Assembly: GCA_016839655.1 (NCBI GenBank) | Contig: JAEOTW010000097.1 | Location: 1 to 64,000 of the forward strand | Reading direction: 5' to 3' | Length of the DNA stretch: 64,000 nt | DNA from: Promethearchaeota archaeon | GTDB lineage: Archaea; Asgardarchaeota; Lokiarchaeia; Sigynarchaeales; SOKP01 | Part shown: positions 9,868 through 18,725 of the stretch, piece after piece | Layout: each line of letters begins with the position of its first letter | How positions within the stretch are numbered: position 1 is the stretch's first letter | Position numbers and translations under genes: made by a program | The notes under the pieces: generated by a model | What the model was told of the DNA's origin: nothing | The model's database searches: none | The model's input: the letters and a program-made list of their open reading frames with translations, nothing else

Positions 9868-10890
9868 ATGGAGACAAACTATTCATTTAACTCATTAAGA
9901 ACAATAGCTCTATTTCAAGTTATATTGATCCATGTTTTTGCATATTATTCCTTTAGAGCTACTGAAACACTCTTCTATATTCCCATACTTGATCATATAG
10001 TCCAATCTGGTGTACCAATTTTTATTTTCTTATCAGGATTTGCTTTATCCTCAAAATACTGGGATAATTTCTCTATTAAAACCTTTTATAAAAAGAGATT
10101 TATCAGAGTTTGGCCTCCATATCTATTTTACTGTTTTTTATATAGCATCCTACATCCATTAATAAATGGAATGGCAATAGAATTCTCACTTGAAGATTTT
10201 ATTAATATTTTTTTTGATCCCTGGAATTTTTTTTATCATTTCTGGTATATTGCTCTTATAAGTTCCTTTTATCTTTTTTATCCATTACTTGTGAAGATTT
10301 TTAAAAGATTTAAAGAAAATTTATTTATTGTATTACTAGTTTCAATTTTAATTCAGAGTGTTTATAGAATAGTTTTACCCTTAATTAACATTAGTCTTGG
10401 GAGTTTAAGTGAATCGTTCATAATATTTAAAATTATATACTGGCCTTTAAAATATTTTTTCTTTAGTTACATCGCACTTTTTACTCTTGGAGTTTATGTT
10501 AGTAAGAATTTGGATAAAATAATTTTAAAACATAAATTTTTCTATCTTTCAATAATCCCGGTTATCATATTTACTATAATAAGTGAATTTATAATGAGAG
10601 AACATTTAGAACCTTTTTTTTCTATTTCGATAATACTTTTTTACTTATCATTTTTAATAAATAGGAGAATTCTATTCTTAGAGGTTATATCTAAATATTC
10701 TTATGGGATTTATTTGATTCATGCTATTGTATTAGTATGCATAAGCAGAAGTTTGAATTTATACTTTAATTATTGGTTTTTTTATTTATATGCCTTTATT
10801 CTCACATTTTCTATTAGCTTTATAATTATTTACGGTCTTAGTAAGATTCCAAAATCTCAAGGTTTAATTGGGGTCAATAGAAAAAATTAA
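9868..10890 (+). CDS. Acyltransferase 3 family membrane protein (copy 2)
   Basis: This tandem paralogue of the preceding gene has nearly the same length (340 aa) and closely matching blocks (PIFIFLSGFALSSKYWDNF, FDPWNFFYHFWYIAL, ISKYSYGIYLIHAI). The N-terminal signature has drifted: the usual D-x-L-R-G-x-A-I reads NSLRTIALFQ, so the Gly after the conserved Arg is Thr. The His of LIHVFAYY is kept. It could be a specialised or weakened enzyme. It is separated from copy 1 by 43 bp and is likely in the same transcript. Confidence 0.8.
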   Translation: METNYSFNSLRTIALFQVILIHVFAYYSFRATETLFYIPILDHIVQSGVPIFIFLSGFALSSKYWDNFSIKTFYKKRFIRVWPPYLFYCFLYSILHPLINGMAIEFSLEDFINIFFDPWNFFYHFWYIALISSFYLFYPLLVKIFKRFKENLFIVLLVSILIQSVYRIVLPLINISLGSLSESFIIFKIIYWPLKYFFFSYIALFTLGVYVSKNLDKIILKHKFFYLSIIPVIIFTIISEFIMREHLEPFFSISIILFYLSFLINRRILFLEVISKYSYGIYLIHAIVLVCISRSLNLYFNYWFFYLYAFILTFSISFIIIYGLSKIPKSQGLIGVNRKN

Positions 10891-10934
10891 AATAATAATC
10901 ATCCAATGTTGCCTTATAGTGGAAAATTGAGACT

Positions 10935-11846
10935 TTATTCTTGTTGTTTCATTCTTAATAGTGCTTCATTAATAGTTAACGGGTTAACTTTTAATAAGCC
11001 CTTTGCTTTACTAACATCTAAACAACAGCGCATTGGTCTATCTGATGCTTGTTTAAATGTATCGCTAGAAACTGGCGTTATCAAATCTTTATCAATATTG
11101 AAAATTTCAGCAATCATAAGAGTAAATTCATACCGGTTTATACATTCCTTACCTACAGTGTGAAAAATTCCATTAAAATTGGAATTAGCAAGGGCTAATA
11201 AATATTCAGCTAAATTATCTGCTAAAGTGGGAGTACTCCATTGATCGGTGACAATTTTAAGATTTTCACCCTTTCTTAATTTATTTAGTGCCCAAATTAC
11301 AAAATTCATCGTTTTACCTGAGCTTGAATTCTTCCCTGCAAGTTCACCAGGGTTCCATCCAAAAACCAGACTAGTCCTAGCAATGGCATAATCGATCCCA
11401 GAGTGAGAAAGCCTTTCTTCTGCTTTAAGTTTAGAAACACCATAGTAATTTAATGGATTAGTTTCACTTTCTTCATTATAATCTTTAGCTTTCCCGTCAA
11501 ATACATAATCAGTAGATATAAAAATAAATCTAGAATTAATTGCTTTACACCAGTTAGCTATATTCATAGTACCTTCTACATTAACATTCCAAGTCTCTTC
11601 TTGGTGTGTTTCACAATAATCAACGTTATGCAGAGCAGAACAATCTATGATTATGTCAGGTTTAATTTCAGTTAGAAGTTGTTGAGTTTTTTCTTTATTG
11701 GTTTTGTCTAATAGAAAAGTTTCGCATTTATCAATTATTAATGGGCGTTTATTGTAGGTACCATATACTTCATAATTATTACGAGATAACTCTGCTAATT
11801 TATATCCAGCAAGACCGCTTATACCAATAATTAATAACTTTTTCAT
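10935..11846 (-). CDS. rmlD: dTDP-4-dehydrorhamnose reductase family (RmlD-like)
   Basis: This extended/RmlD-type short-chain dehydrogenase would reduce dTDP-4-keto-L-rhamnose to dTDP-L-rhamnose with NAD(P)H. Seen: the nucleotide-binding GISGLAGYKLAE near the N-terminus, FISTDYVFDGKA, the catalytic Y-x3-K in YYGVSKLKAEE, and RTSLVFGWNPG. Length (303 aa) is typical. rmlC-, SDR- and rmlA-like genes follow within 2.5 kb, supporting a deoxysugar role. The eukaryotic MAT2B subunit belongs to the same family, so the substrate remains inferred. Confidence 0.85.
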   Translation of the reverse strand: MKKLLIIGISGLAGYKLAELSRNNYEVYGTYNKRPLIIDKCETFLLDKTNKEKTQQLLTEIKPDIIIDCSALHNVDYCETHQEETWNVNVEGTMNIANWCKAINSRFIFISTDYVFDGKAKDYNEESETNPLNYYGVSKLKAEERLSHSGIDYAIARTSLVFGWNPGELAGKNSSSGKTMNFVIWALNKLRKGENLKIVTDQWSTPTLADNLAEYLLALANSNFNGIFHTVGKECINRYEFTLMIAEIFNIDKDLITPVSSDTFKQASDRPMRCCLDVSKAKGLLKVNPLTINEALLRMKQQE

Positions 11847-11945
11847 AATTTATTACTCATCCATTTAAAAACTATAAATATTAAAGCTAACTAAAAACTA
11901 TCTATTAAACAAGATATTAATCTATTTCACAGTAATAAATATAAG

Positions 11946-12473
11946 TTGGGAGAAATGATTGAAGGCGTATTCATTAGAGATATCAAAAAATTCCTTGACG
12001 AGAGAGGTTTTTTTTCAGAATTATTACGAGAAGATTGGAAAGAATTGTTAATTGAAGATAAAATCGTTCAGTTTAATCTTTCAGTTAGTTATCCAGATAT
12101 AGTGAGAGCTTGGCACAGACATTTAAAAGGACAAATAGATTATTTCATATGTGTTTCTGGCGCTGTTAAAGTATGTGCATATGATGATAGAAAGAATTCA
12201 CAAACATTTGGTGAACTTGATGAAATTATACTTAGTGAAGAAGACTTAAAAATTGCTAGAATACCAGGCATACTTTGGCATGGATACAAAGCAATTGGAA
12301 TAAAACCAGCTAAAATATTATATTGTGTCAACAATCTCTATAATTATAACGATCCGGATGAGGAAAGAAGAGATTGGAATGATAAATTAGTAATTCCTAA
12401 ATCTATAAATGGAAAAATTAATGATCCTAGAGTTGGCAAACCCTGGGATTGGTATTTTTCACCAAATAAATAA
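11946..12473 (+). CDS. rmlC: dTDP-4-dehydrorhamnose 3,5-epimerase family (RmlC-like)
   Basis: This is a small cupin-fold epimerase (175 aa). The family pattern is visible in FIRDIKKFLDERGFFSELLRED, RAWHRHLKGQIDYFICVSGAVKV (His-containing active-site strand) and ARIPGILWHGYKAIG. The start is uncertain: a TTG at 11946 or an in-frame ATG at 11955. The purine-rich GGAGA lies between the two and is too close to the ATG to serve it, so TTG is used here. It is divergent from rmlD and 54 bp upstream of an SDR gene in the same direction, consistent with a nucleotide-sugar cassette. Confidence 0.8.
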   Translation: MGEMIEGVFIRDIKKFLDERGFFSELLREDWKELLIEDKIVQFNLSVSYPDIVRAWHRHLKGQIDYFICVSGAVKVCAYDDRKNSQTFGELDEIILSEEDLKIARIPGILWHGYKAIGIKPAKILYCVNNLYNYNDPDEERRDWNDKLVIPKSINGKINDPRVGKPWDWYFSPNK

Positions 12474-12527
12474 TTAAATAAATAAATCTTATACTTTTAT
12501 ACTTCAAATAATTTGAAAAGATAAAAA

Positions 12528-13526
12528 ATGAGTGTTTTAGTAGTTGGTGGAGGGGGATATTTAGGCAGTATTTTAATACCTCAACTTCTTGAGCATGGTT
12601 ATCAAGTAAAATGCCTAGATAAACTTTTCTTTGGAGAAAAACCTATAGAATCTTTTAGAGATGAGATAGAACTCATAAAGGAAGATATACGGACTTGTAG
12701 TCCTTCAGTACTTAAAAATATTGATGTCTGTATCAATCTAGCAGCCATTTCTCAACCTGATCAATCTCAGGTTATAGATACAGAATTATATTATGAAATT
12801 AATCATGAAGGTTGTGTTAGGCTAGCAAAATTATGCAAAGATAATGGTATTGAACGATTTATATTTACATCGACTTGTAGTGTATATGGATTTCAAGAGG
12901 GTATTATCAGTGAAGAAAATAATCCTAATCCCTTAGAAGCGTATGGAAAATCTAAAGTAATGGCAGAAAATGATCTTCTAAACTTAGCAGATGATAATTT
13001 TGTAGTTACAATACTCCGCCCGGGGACTATGTATGGATTTTCACAAAAAATGAGATTTGATCTAGTTGTAAATGGAATGACATGGGCATTACAAGAATTT
13101 AAAAAAATAAATGTGATGAGAGATGGCAATCAATGGCGTCCTAATGTTCATGTGAAAGACGTAGCTAGATTAATTTTAAATTTACTTGAATTAGGAGAAG
13201 GAAAAATACAGAAAGAAATATTTAATGTAGGAGCTGATAAACAGAATTATCAAATTTTACCTCTCGCTAAACTTATTGGGGATTCTATAGGTATTAAGTA
13301 TAAATTAGGATGGTATGGAGAACCGGATACTAGATCTTATCGAGTAAATTTCTCAAAACTTAAAAATAAGTTAGGTTTTAAGATAAAGCATACTGTTGAA
13401 GAAGCTGCTAAGAATGTTTATAATGCATTAGAAGAGGATGAGACTAAAAAAGATGAAACTACTTCTATTGTTGGGTGGTATAAAAAAATTAGTGATGAGG
13501 GTCTTGTAAAGGTACTAAATAACTAA
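12528..13526 (+). CDS. NAD-dependent epimerase/dehydratase (extended SDR)
   Basis: The N-terminal Rossmann motif GGGGYLGS and catalytic YGKSK (Y-x3-K), with TSTCSVYG upstream, place this 332-aa protein among UDP-glucose 4-epimerase/dTDP-glucose 4,6-dehydratase-like enzymes. Substrate-binding-side blocks RPGTMYGFSQKMRFDL and WRPNVHVKDVARLI fit sugar-nucleotide SDRs used in polysaccharide synthesis. It may provide the missing dehydratase step with rmlA, rmlC and rmlD, but sequence alone does not separate a 4,6-dehydratase from an epimerase. Its 3' end overlaps the convergent rmlA by 4 bp. Confidence 0.8.
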   Translation: MSVLVVGGGGYLGSILIPQLLEHGYQVKCLDKLFFGEKPIESFRDEIELIKEDIRTCSPSVLKNIDVCINLAAISQPDQSQVIDTELYYEINHEGCVRLAKLCKDNGIERFIFTSTCSVYGFQEGIISEENNPNPLEAYGKSKVMAENDLLNLADDNFVVTILRPGTMYGFSQKMRFDLVVNGMTWALQEFKKINVMRDGNQWRPNVHVKDVARLILNLLELGEGKIQKEIFNVGADKQNYQILPLAKLIGDSIGIKYKLGWYGEPDTRSYRVNFSKLKNKLGFKIKHTVEEAAKNVYNALEEDETKKDETTSIVGWYKKISDEGLVKVLNN

Positions 13527-14269
13527 TTTTTATTATTATTTAAGTATTTAGACATGAATTCGTTGCATCTTTGGAGAGTTTTAAATGTTCCCGCATCTGA
13601 CCAAAATCCTCCTACTTTTTTAGCTTCAGTTTTGCCCATTTTTATATAATAATTGTTTACATCAGTGATTTCTAATTCATTTCGGTTAGAATACCCAATT
13701 TCATCAATAACTTGTTTGATAACTTTAAAAATTTGCTCGTCATAAAAATATAAGCCAGTAACGCATAAATTTGATTTAGGTTTAGTTGGTTTCTCTTCAA
13801 TACGTATGATTTCCTCTTTCTCATTTAACTCTGCAACTCCAAACCTTTGGGGTTCAGATACTTCTTTTAAAAATAAAATGCAGTCGTATTCCATACTTAC
13901 TTCAAATTCTTCTACTTCCTCCTTAAAAGTGTCTTCAAAAATGTTGTCACCAAGGATTACTGCTACTTTTTGTCCGTTTACTATTTTTTCAGTTAAATAT
14001 AATGCTTCTGCAATTCCTCCAGCTCCTTGTTGATAAACATAATTAAAATTAGCATTAAATTCTGAACCATCACCGAGTAGTCTAATGAAATCGCCTACAC
14101 TTTCTCCTCCAAGTACGATGGTTATATCATAAATACCTGAATTAGTAAGTGTTCTAATTACTTTAAAAATCATGGGTTCATTATACACAGGTAATAGATG
14201 TTTATTAGTTACTTTTGTGAGAGGAGATAATCTTGTACCGTATCCACCTGCTAAAATAATACCTTTAAT
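13523..14269 (-). CDS. rmlA: Glucose-1-phosphate thymidylyltransferase-like nucleotidyltransferase, ATT start
   Basis: This sugar-phosphate nucleotidyltransferase would make dTDP-glucose from glucose-1-phosphate. The first in-frame ATG (14186) lies well inside the domain. Upstream in the same frame the DNA encodes the essential signature KGIILAGGYGTRLSPLT followed by NKHLLPVYNEPM. No ATG, GTG or TTG precedes that signature; a TGA stop lies three codons before the ATT at 14267-14269. Starting at that ATT gives M-K-G-I-I-L-A-G-G, exactly the family start, and 248 aa. Later motifs GDNIFED and GVAELNEKEEIIRIEEKP are also typical. GTGAT is placed suitably as a Shine-Dalgarno. The non-standard start is an inference from homology. 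Confidence 0.8.
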   Translation of the reverse strand: MKGIILAGGYGTRLSPLTKVTNKHLLPVYNEPMIFKVIRTLTNSGIYDITIVLGGESVGDFIRLLGDGSEFNANFNYVYQQGAGGIAEALYLTEKIVNGQKVAVILGDNIFEDTFKEEVEEFEVSMEYDCILFLKEVSEPQRFGVAELNEKEEIIRIEEKPTKPKSNLCVTGLYFYDEQIFKVIKQVIDEIGYSNRNELEITDVNNYYIKMGKTEAKKVGGFWSDAGTFKTLQRCNEFMSKYLNNNKN

Positions 14270-14356
14270 TGTGAATCACTTCTTAATTTCGTTTCTAAAT
14301 TGATTATGAAAAATAATATGGATAATTATAATTTGATTATTATTAATTTAGATTGA

Positions 14357-15274
14357 TTAATTAATTAGTTTTATGAACAAATCTTCAAGAGATAGTGTTT
14401 GTTCACTTATTCTTAAGACCTTATATTTAGATAAAATTTCGCAGAATTTTGCATAATTTTCTCGTTGATTTAATTTAACAACTAAACCATTATTTCCTTC
14501 ATTAATTACTTTTATAAATTCTTCTTGGTTTAATTTTTTCTTTAATTCAGACCTATTATCAATAATATCAACAAATATTTTTATATCTGATTCGGTTAGT
14601 GTTTTTACTTCATTTTTAGTTCCGATTTTTAATATTTTTCCAAAATTAATAAAAGCAATACGATCACATAATTTTTCTACTACACTCATATCATGACTTG
14701 TTAGAAATATTGTTTTATCTAACTTTTTTATCTTTTCTACAATAAAATTTTTTGAGTTCACATCTAATCCTAAGGTTGGTTCGTCTAAAAATAATATATC
14801 TTGTTCCAACAATAGAGTTCTACACAAAGCTAACTTCATTTTCATACCACTTGAAAATGTCTCAACATATTGGCCAAGCCAATCAGTTAATCCGAATTCT
14901 TCTGCCATATCAGTAATTTTTTTCTTATAATTTTGAATTTTATAAATTTTGGAGAAAAATTTTAAATTATCATATCCCGTAATTCTATAGTATAACATTT
15001 CACTAGCAAACATTATTCCAATTGATGGTTTAACTTTTTTTGGTTGAGTGGCAACATCAAAACCATTAATTGTCGCATAGCCACTTGTAGGTTGCTTAAT
15101 TGTTGTTAATATTTCAATTAAAGTAGTTTTTCCCGCTCCATTAGGGCCTAATAAACCAAAAATTTCCCCTTTTTTAACTGAAAGATTTATTTTATCTAAT
15201 GCTTGGAGGTATTTCCACGGACCTCTTATTTTATATTTCTTTGAAAGATCTACAGTCTCGATTATCTTATTCAT
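14357..15274 (-). CDS. ABC transporter ATP-binding protein
   Basis: This is the ATPase subunit of an ABC-2-type exporter. Walker A GPNGAGKT lies at 43-50, the signature ETFSSGMKMKLAL near 138-150, Walker B ILFLDEPT with catalytic Glu at 165, and the H-loop His in LTSHDMSV at 194. A DrrA/NatA-like C-terminal extension of about 90 residues follows (ending SLEDLFIKLIN). Only 5 bp separate it from the upstream permease gene, so the two form one unit. The cargo is unknown. Glycan or lipid export fits the neighbourhood, although the ATPase resembles the drug/NatA group rather than Wzt. Confidence 0.9.
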   Translation of the reverse strand: MNKIIETVDLSKKYKIRGPWKYLQALDKINLSVKKGEIFGLLGPNGAGKTTLIEILTTIKQPTSGYATINGFDVATQPKKVKPSIGIMFASEMLYYRITGYDNLKFFSKIYKIQNYKKKITDMAEEFGLTDWLGQYVETFSSGMKMKLALCRTLLLEQDILFLDEPTLGLDVNSKNFIVEKIKKLDKTIFLTSHDMSVVEKLCDRIAFINFGKILKIGTKNEVKTLTESDIKIFVDIIDNRSELKKKLNQEEFIKVINEGNNGLVVKLNQRENYAKFCEILSKYKVLRISEQTLSLEDLFIKLIN

Positions 15275-15279
15275 AATAC

Positions 15280-16101
15280 CTAATATCCTGTTATTCCATA
15301 TTTTTTGTATACTGAATTAAATAAAAAAACTCCTATGAAAGGGAGAATTATTGATGTGGCAATTAAAGTTAGGAAATGAAATGAATAAGAACTTATTGTC
15401 AGAAAAACATTATCTTCGATCCACGTTATTCTTAAAAAGTCAAATATATAGTAAAGCGGATTTAGATTTATTATATTTTGTATGAAATCGGGAAAAAGCT
15501 CAAAAGGATAAGAAATACAACTGAACCAAAAAACAAACATCAATAAAAAGGATAAAACACGCCAAATATTTTCGTTTGATATAGCAAAAATTCCAAAAAT
15601 TAACCCAACACCACTAAAAATTAGCGCAATTAGTAGATATAATGTTAAGATAAATAAAATAGTTGGTATTGAAATTGGTATAACTATTATCCCCCAAATA
15701 AAAAATATTGAAAAAGGAATGGAAATCATGACTAAATGTGAAAAAAATATTCCAAATAAAAGATTGAATCTGTTAAAAGGTCCAACAATTAGTGCAGGAA
15801 GAGTTTTCCAAAATTTTTCAGCACGAAATTCACCGGGGAATCTTCCTGTTATACCTGATATATGTGAAATATTATGAGCAATAAATTGATAGAGGATAAA
15901 ATTACTAGATGTCCATAAACCAATATTAACTCTAAAATCAAAAATATTTTGTAGTATAATAAGAGGCATAAAAATAGCAATAATCTGATTAATATACCCA
16001 ATAAATAAACCAAGCTTATATCTTAGAGATAATTTTATATTTTTCTCTGTTAATGCTAAAATTTGAGAAAGATTTTCCTTAATAGTTTTAAGTTTATACA
16101 T
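15280..16101 (-). CDS. ABC-2 type transporter permease
   Basis: This 273-aa membrane protein has about six transmembrane segments and a cytoplasmic amphipathic N-terminus. The hallmark stretch near the C-terminus, SCISYPFELFPDFIQNIINL followed by NPLYYIFDFLR, is typical of ABC-2 permeases (DrrB/NodJ/Wzm group). It is the first gene of a two-gene unit with the ATPase, which begins 5 bp downstream. Together they should form a dimer-of-dimers exporter in the cytoplasmic membrane. Confidence 0.85.
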   Translation of the reverse strand: MYKLKTIKENLSQILALTEKNIKLSLRYKLGLFIGYINQIIAIFMPLIILQNIFDFRVNIGLWTSSNFILYQFIAHNISHISGITGRFPGEFRAEKFWKTLPALIVGPFNRFNLLFGIFFSHLVMISIPFSIFFIWGIIVIPISIPTILFILTLYLLIALIFSGVGLIFGIFAISNENIWRVLSFLLMFVFWFSCISYPFELFPDFIQNIINLNPLYYIFDFLRITWIEDNVFLTISSYSFHFLTLIATSIILPFIGVFLFNSVYKKYGITGY

Positions 16102-16201
16102 TTTTCCTAATAGACGAATTTAATTTGTTAACACAGTTAAAATAATTATTTTTCATTACATTATTTTTTCCATTATTATGATTTTAAATATTTGCAGAAA
16201 G

Positions 16202-17092
16202 TTATAAATGCTCTCTTTTTAATGCTTTTCCTATGCATAAAACACTTGCACAGGAAACCCATGGAGAAATCTTTTCTAGAATTCGAGATATAAGCTTTCC
16301 AAAAGGATTAAGTTTGAAGTTAACACTATATAAAGCCCTTAAGAAAGGAAAATCTACAGCTAACCCAATTGCATGGTCTTTTGAACCATGAAAATCATGA
16401 GGAACCGTTTTAATTACCTCAAAATTTGATTTTTTTAAAAAATTTTGTAGTTCTTTTATGGAAAATCTATATTCCTCGAAATGATAATACTTTTTCGTTT
16501 TTCCTCGCCCTGATCTATCTAATTCGAAGATTTCACTTTCATCCTTAGCTCCTGTCATATAAGATAGCGCTTTTTTGAAAATTCCATGGAGCCTGTTAAT
16601 AATATTTTGAACCGGTTGTATTATGATTTTCCTAATAATATTTACAGTTGGTGTTGATAAAAAAACTAATCCATTTGGTTTTAAAACCCGATATGCTTCA
16701 TTTAGTGCTTTGAGAGGTCCTTCTTCAAAATGTTCAACAACACCCATAGAAATATACGCGTCAAAATAATTATTAGGATAATTCAAATTTAAAATATCTC
16801 CTAATTCAACTTTTAGCGAATTATCATATTCTTTTAATTTTTTGATAGAAAGTTGATTATTATCAACTCCTATAATATCATACCCCCTTTTATTAAGATA
16901 GATAACCCATTTACCAAATCCACAACCTGCATCGATTATTTTTCCAGTCTTTGGGATAAAATAATGAAACATAACTCTTGGTGCAGTTTCTATTTTAGTT
17001 GCAGCTAGTTCTTGTTCAATCGTCCTTGATGTCCACATATCATCCCATAAAGTAAATTTAGGATTATTATCAAAAAAAAATAATTTTCTCAT
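16202..17092 (-). CDS. Class I SAM-dependent methyltransferase
   Basis: Motif I is IIDAGCGFGKWVIYLNKRG, followed by the acidic end of strand 2 (IIGVDNN) and the post-motif LGDILNLNYPNNYFDAYISM. GVVEHFEEGPLKALNEAYRV and LKPNGLVFLSTP complete the class I (Methyltransf_11-like) domain in residues of about 40-150. The remaining 140 residues are a basic C-terminal extension of unknown role. It lies 17 bp downstream of the phosphatase-superfamily gene and is probably cotranscribed. A glycan or lipid substrate is inferred from context. Confidence 0.8.
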   Translation of the reverse strand: MRKLFFFDNNPKFTLWDDMWTSRTIEQELAATKIETAPRVMFHYFIPKTGKIIDAGCGFGKWVIYLNKRGYDIIGVDNNQLSIKKLKEYDNSLKVELGDILNLNYPNNYFDAYISMGVVEHFEEGPLKALNEAYRVLKPNGLVFLSTPTVNIIRKIIIQPVQNIINRLHGIFKKALSYMTGAKDESEIFELDRSGRGKTKKYYHFEEYRFSIKELQNFLKKSNFEVIKTVPHDFHGSKDHAIGLAVDFPFLRALYSVNFKLNPFGKLISRILEKISPWVSCASVLCIGKALKREHL

Positions 17093-17109
17093 TTTTTCTT
17101 TTAATTCTT

Positions 17110-18624
17110 TTATTTAAATGATATATTACTAATTGCTTTTTTAATTAATTTTTTTTCATATTTATTTGTTAAATTAGTTAATTCTTCTGTATCTTTCATT
17201 TTCTTTAAATAATTCTTAAGACCAAATTTCATTTCTTTATATTGTTCATTTTTTGTATTGATTAAATTAATCCTTTCACCTGGATCATTTAATATATTAT
17301 AAAATTCATCGATCTGATTACCATAACTAATTAATTTATATTTTTCTGACCTTAAGAAATAAATGTTATTTAATAGCTTCGGTATTAAATTCTCATCAAC
17401 TTGCCTTCTATGGTAATTTAAACGATTTAGCATTTCATTTTTGTCCTTAAGAAATTCACCAAAGATATATTTCGGCGTTGAATTATTATCAATCTGGGTG
17501 ATTAATGATTTCTCAATATTTAAGTATTCATTATTTTTTTCTGGGATTCCTGTAAGATGGAGGATTGTATGAAATAAATCTTTTAATTCAACTTGGTTTT
17601 CAATTGTCTTTCTTTTGAAGTAATTATTATATATAATTAATGGAACTTTAATTAACGGTTCATAAACACTGTGAAATACACCATGCGTCCAATAGTAATG
17701 ATCATCTAGACTTCCTAATAGTTCTCCATGATCTGATGTAATTAATAGATAGGTATTATCTAACATCCCATATTCCTTTAACTTTAGAAATATTTGTTTA
17801 ATGATCCAATCACAATAAAAAACACTTGAGTCATAGAGTTTGTTCAATATTAATACCTCAACCTCAGAAAGATGTTTTGAATTCATGTTTATTTTTATGA
17901 AATTCTCTAGAGGGAACAATAGAAGATGTTTAATGCTTTTAAAATCATCAATTGAAAGTCCAAAAGTTTCAAGAATATTCTGTGAAGATAGATAAGGGGC
18001 ATGAGTAACCATTAAATTAAAAAATAGGTAAAATGGTTTACCATTCCTTTTTAATAAAATATTTTGGAGATTTAATTCAATTTTCTCTAAAGGATTTACA
18101 TATCTGTCTCGAATCCACCGTTTCCAATTCAAATTCTTCAAAATTCTATCTAATATAGTTTTAAATTTATGCCAAAAACTAAACCAAAATCCTTGTTTAA
18201 GAATTGCTTTAACATATCGATCAATTTTGTCTAAAATATTATCTTTAAATAATAATTCCCAATTTAAAATAGTATAATCAAATCCTCTGAATAATCCTGC
18301 TTCTTTAGTTAAATATGGATTTTCTGTATATAAAAATGTATAATAGCCTAAGTTTTTTAAAATCTGAGGCAATAATGGAATCTTTTTACTTAATTCATAG
18401 ATATTTTTAGTTAGAATATAATTTTGGTTCTCATAAAGTCCTGTAAACAATGAAAAATGAGATGGTAAAGTCCATGTACTATTGGCAATGCAATTTTTAA
18501 AATATATTGACTTATCTAATAAACTATTTATAAAAGGAGTAAGATATTTATTTTCATTTTTAGAGAGAATTTTATCCGCTCTAAATGCATCCAAAACAAT
18601 AACAATAATATTTGATAATTTCAG
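17110..18624 (-). CDS. Alkaline-phosphatase/sulfatase superfamily enzyme, probable CTG start
   Basis: The fold is shown by the first-strand metal site (N-I-I-V-I-V-L-D-A-F-R-A-D), the nucleophile region NSTWTLPSHFSLFTGLY, and the late metal site LLITSDHGELLG plus THGVFHSVYEPL. The sulfatase C-x-P-S-R is absent; Thr sits in that position (W-T-L-P-S-H), so a phosphatase, phosphodiesterase or phosphoglycerol/phosphoethanolamine transferase is more likely than a sulfatase. The nearest standard start (TTG, 18592-18594) would cut off the first strand. The frame is open upstream to a TAA at 18661-18663 with no ATG, GTG or other TTG. The CTG at 18622-18624 gives the expected MKLSNIIVIVLDAFRAD, 504 aa. 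The start choice is inference. Confidence 0.7.
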   Translation of the reverse strand: MKLSNIIVIVLDAFRADKILSKNENKYLTPFINSLLDKSIYFKNCIANSTWTLPSHFSLFTGLYENQNYILTKNIYELSKKIPLLPQILKNLGYYTFLYTENPYLTKEAGLFRGFDYTILNWELLFKDNILDKIDRYVKAILKQGFWFSFWHKFKTILDRILKNLNWKRWIRDRYVNPLEKIELNLQNILLKRNGKPFYLFFNLMVTHAPYLSSQNILETFGLSIDDFKSIKHLLLFPLENFIKINMNSKHLSEVEVLILNKLYDSSVFYCDWIIKQIFLKLKEYGMLDNTYLLITSDHGELLGSLDDHYYWTHGVFHSVYEPLIKVPLIIYNNYFKRKTIENQVELKDLFHTILHLTGIPEKNNEYLNIEKSLITQIDNNSTPKYIFGEFLKDKNEMLNRLNYHRRQVDENLIPKLLNNIYFLRSEKYKLISYGNQIDEFYNILNDPGERINLINTKNEQYKEMKFGLKNYLKKMKDTEELTNLTNKYEKKLIKKAISNISFK

Positions 18625-18725
18625 TTTGATTAACCATCGTAGATTTATTATCTGAATATGTTAAATTTAAATTAAATTTTTTTAATAGAACCTTTTCACA
18701 TCCTTAAATCTAGGTATTTTAGAAA

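Noticed and set aside
10906..11163. Plus-strand open frame of 85 codons
   Set aside because: It lies antisense inside rmlD, whose motifs are clear; it is a shadow frame.
17110..18624. True sulfatase
   Set aside because: The formylglycine Cys or Ser context C/S-x-P-S-R is missing; Thr occupies the position.
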